Positions 20,158 through 20,272 of a stretch of DNA of 20,272 nt are shown here, piece after piece. The stretch comes from Sphaeroforma sirkka. Taxonomy: Eukaryota > Opisthokonta > Ichthyosporea > Ichthyophonida. A program made the position numbers and the translations under genes. The stretch lies in contig LUCW03000533.1 in NCBI GenBank assembly GCA_001586965.3, positions 57,501-77,772 on the forward strand, written 5' to 3'. The stretch's first letter is position 1, and every line of letters begins with the position of its first letter. The notes below the pieces were generated by a model. That model was not told the origin of the DNA. It did not search any database and saw only the letters and a list, made by a program, of their open reading frames with translations.

Positions 20158-20272
20158 ATGCTCGGCCGGCTCCACCACAGAAAAAAAGGTCGCTCTAAGG
20201 CCTGTATATACTGTCATAAGTCACACTTGGTCTGTGAAGATGAGAGGCCGTGTCAGAGATGCAAGGTATGAA
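20158..20272 (+). CDS. Zn(II)2Cys6 transcription factor, first exon, 3'-partial
   Basis: From ATG 20158 the frame reads MLGRLHHRKKGRSKACIYC, then HKSHLVCEDERPCQRCK up to a donor GTATGA at 20266; coding part 20158-20265. Cysteine spacing C-x2-C-x6-C-x5-C-x2-C is that of the binuclear zinc cluster; the sixth Cys should be in the next exon, outside the window. The H-x-x-C-E-D-E-R-P-C-Q-R-C form resembles the AcuK/ERT1/RDS2 group of fungal gluconeogenesis regulators, but function cannot be fixed from one exon. An upstream ATG at 20136 (MGDPTTRNARPAPPQKK) is in another frame and stops at TAA 20196-20198. It could be a short upstream ORF. Alternatively, a one-base length error in the A7 run at 20181-20187 could separate the true start from the zinc cluster. 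Confidence 0.8.

Overview
The window is eukaryotic nuclear DNA. It has split genes with short GT-AG introns (donors such as GTATGT, GTAAGT and GTAGGT; CTAAC-like branch sites), AT-rich spacers, and very many long (TA)n and (CA/GT)n microsatellites. Conserved genes with roughly 10 introns each, a fungal-like Zn(II)2Cys6 regulator and an Agd3-like exopolysaccharide deacetylase suggest a unicellular opisthokont. An ichthyosporean holozoan (Sphaeroforma/Creolimax-like) or an early fungal relative is my best guess. That is inference from gene content, not a database match.

Layout. (1) 75-6948, plus strand: COP9 signalosome subunit 1 (CSN1/GPS1), 5'-partial, read here as 12 exons. Eleven of them (269-6948) join without a frame break into 495 codons plus stop. 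(2) 6949-9104: spacer with a doubtful two-exon Cys-rich reading and a 3 x 22-bp repeat. (3) 9105-9515, minus: an intronless 136-aa ORF of unknown function. (4) 9530-11430: a non-coding, repeat-like tract carrying GGCTATG/CATAGCC motifs, followed by about 700 bp of (TA)n-rich DNA. (5) 16730-12752, minus: a complete six-exon gene, 772 codons plus stop, for a secreted polysaccharide deacetylase of the Agd3 type (N-terminal CBM87-like part, central CE18/NodB-like catalytic part, C-terminal extension). (6) 17984-18235, minus: one convincing exon of an unrecognised protein. (7) 18380-19430: dense microsatellites, then a second GGCTATG/CATAGCC hairpin cluster (19440-19690). (8) From about 20136, plus: first exon of a Zn2Cys6 transcription factor of the AcuK/ERT1-like type, cut by the window end.

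The genes do not look like an operon or cluster. CSN1 is a housekeeping regulator of cullin-RING ligases. The deacetylase is a secreted or wall-associated enzyme. The zinc-cluster factor may regulate carbon metabolism if the family resemblance holds. The most unusual structure is an 80-bp tandem array in the CSN1 intron before 2683. Each copy carries a complete 3' splice-site cassette (branch-site-like CACTAAC, pyrimidine tract, AG, and a copy of the first 14 nt of the next exon), so the true acceptor is preceded by three decoys. Other notable points are the Agd3-like enzyme in what seems a non-fungal genome, and overlapping alternative hairpins in the GGCTATG repeat family.
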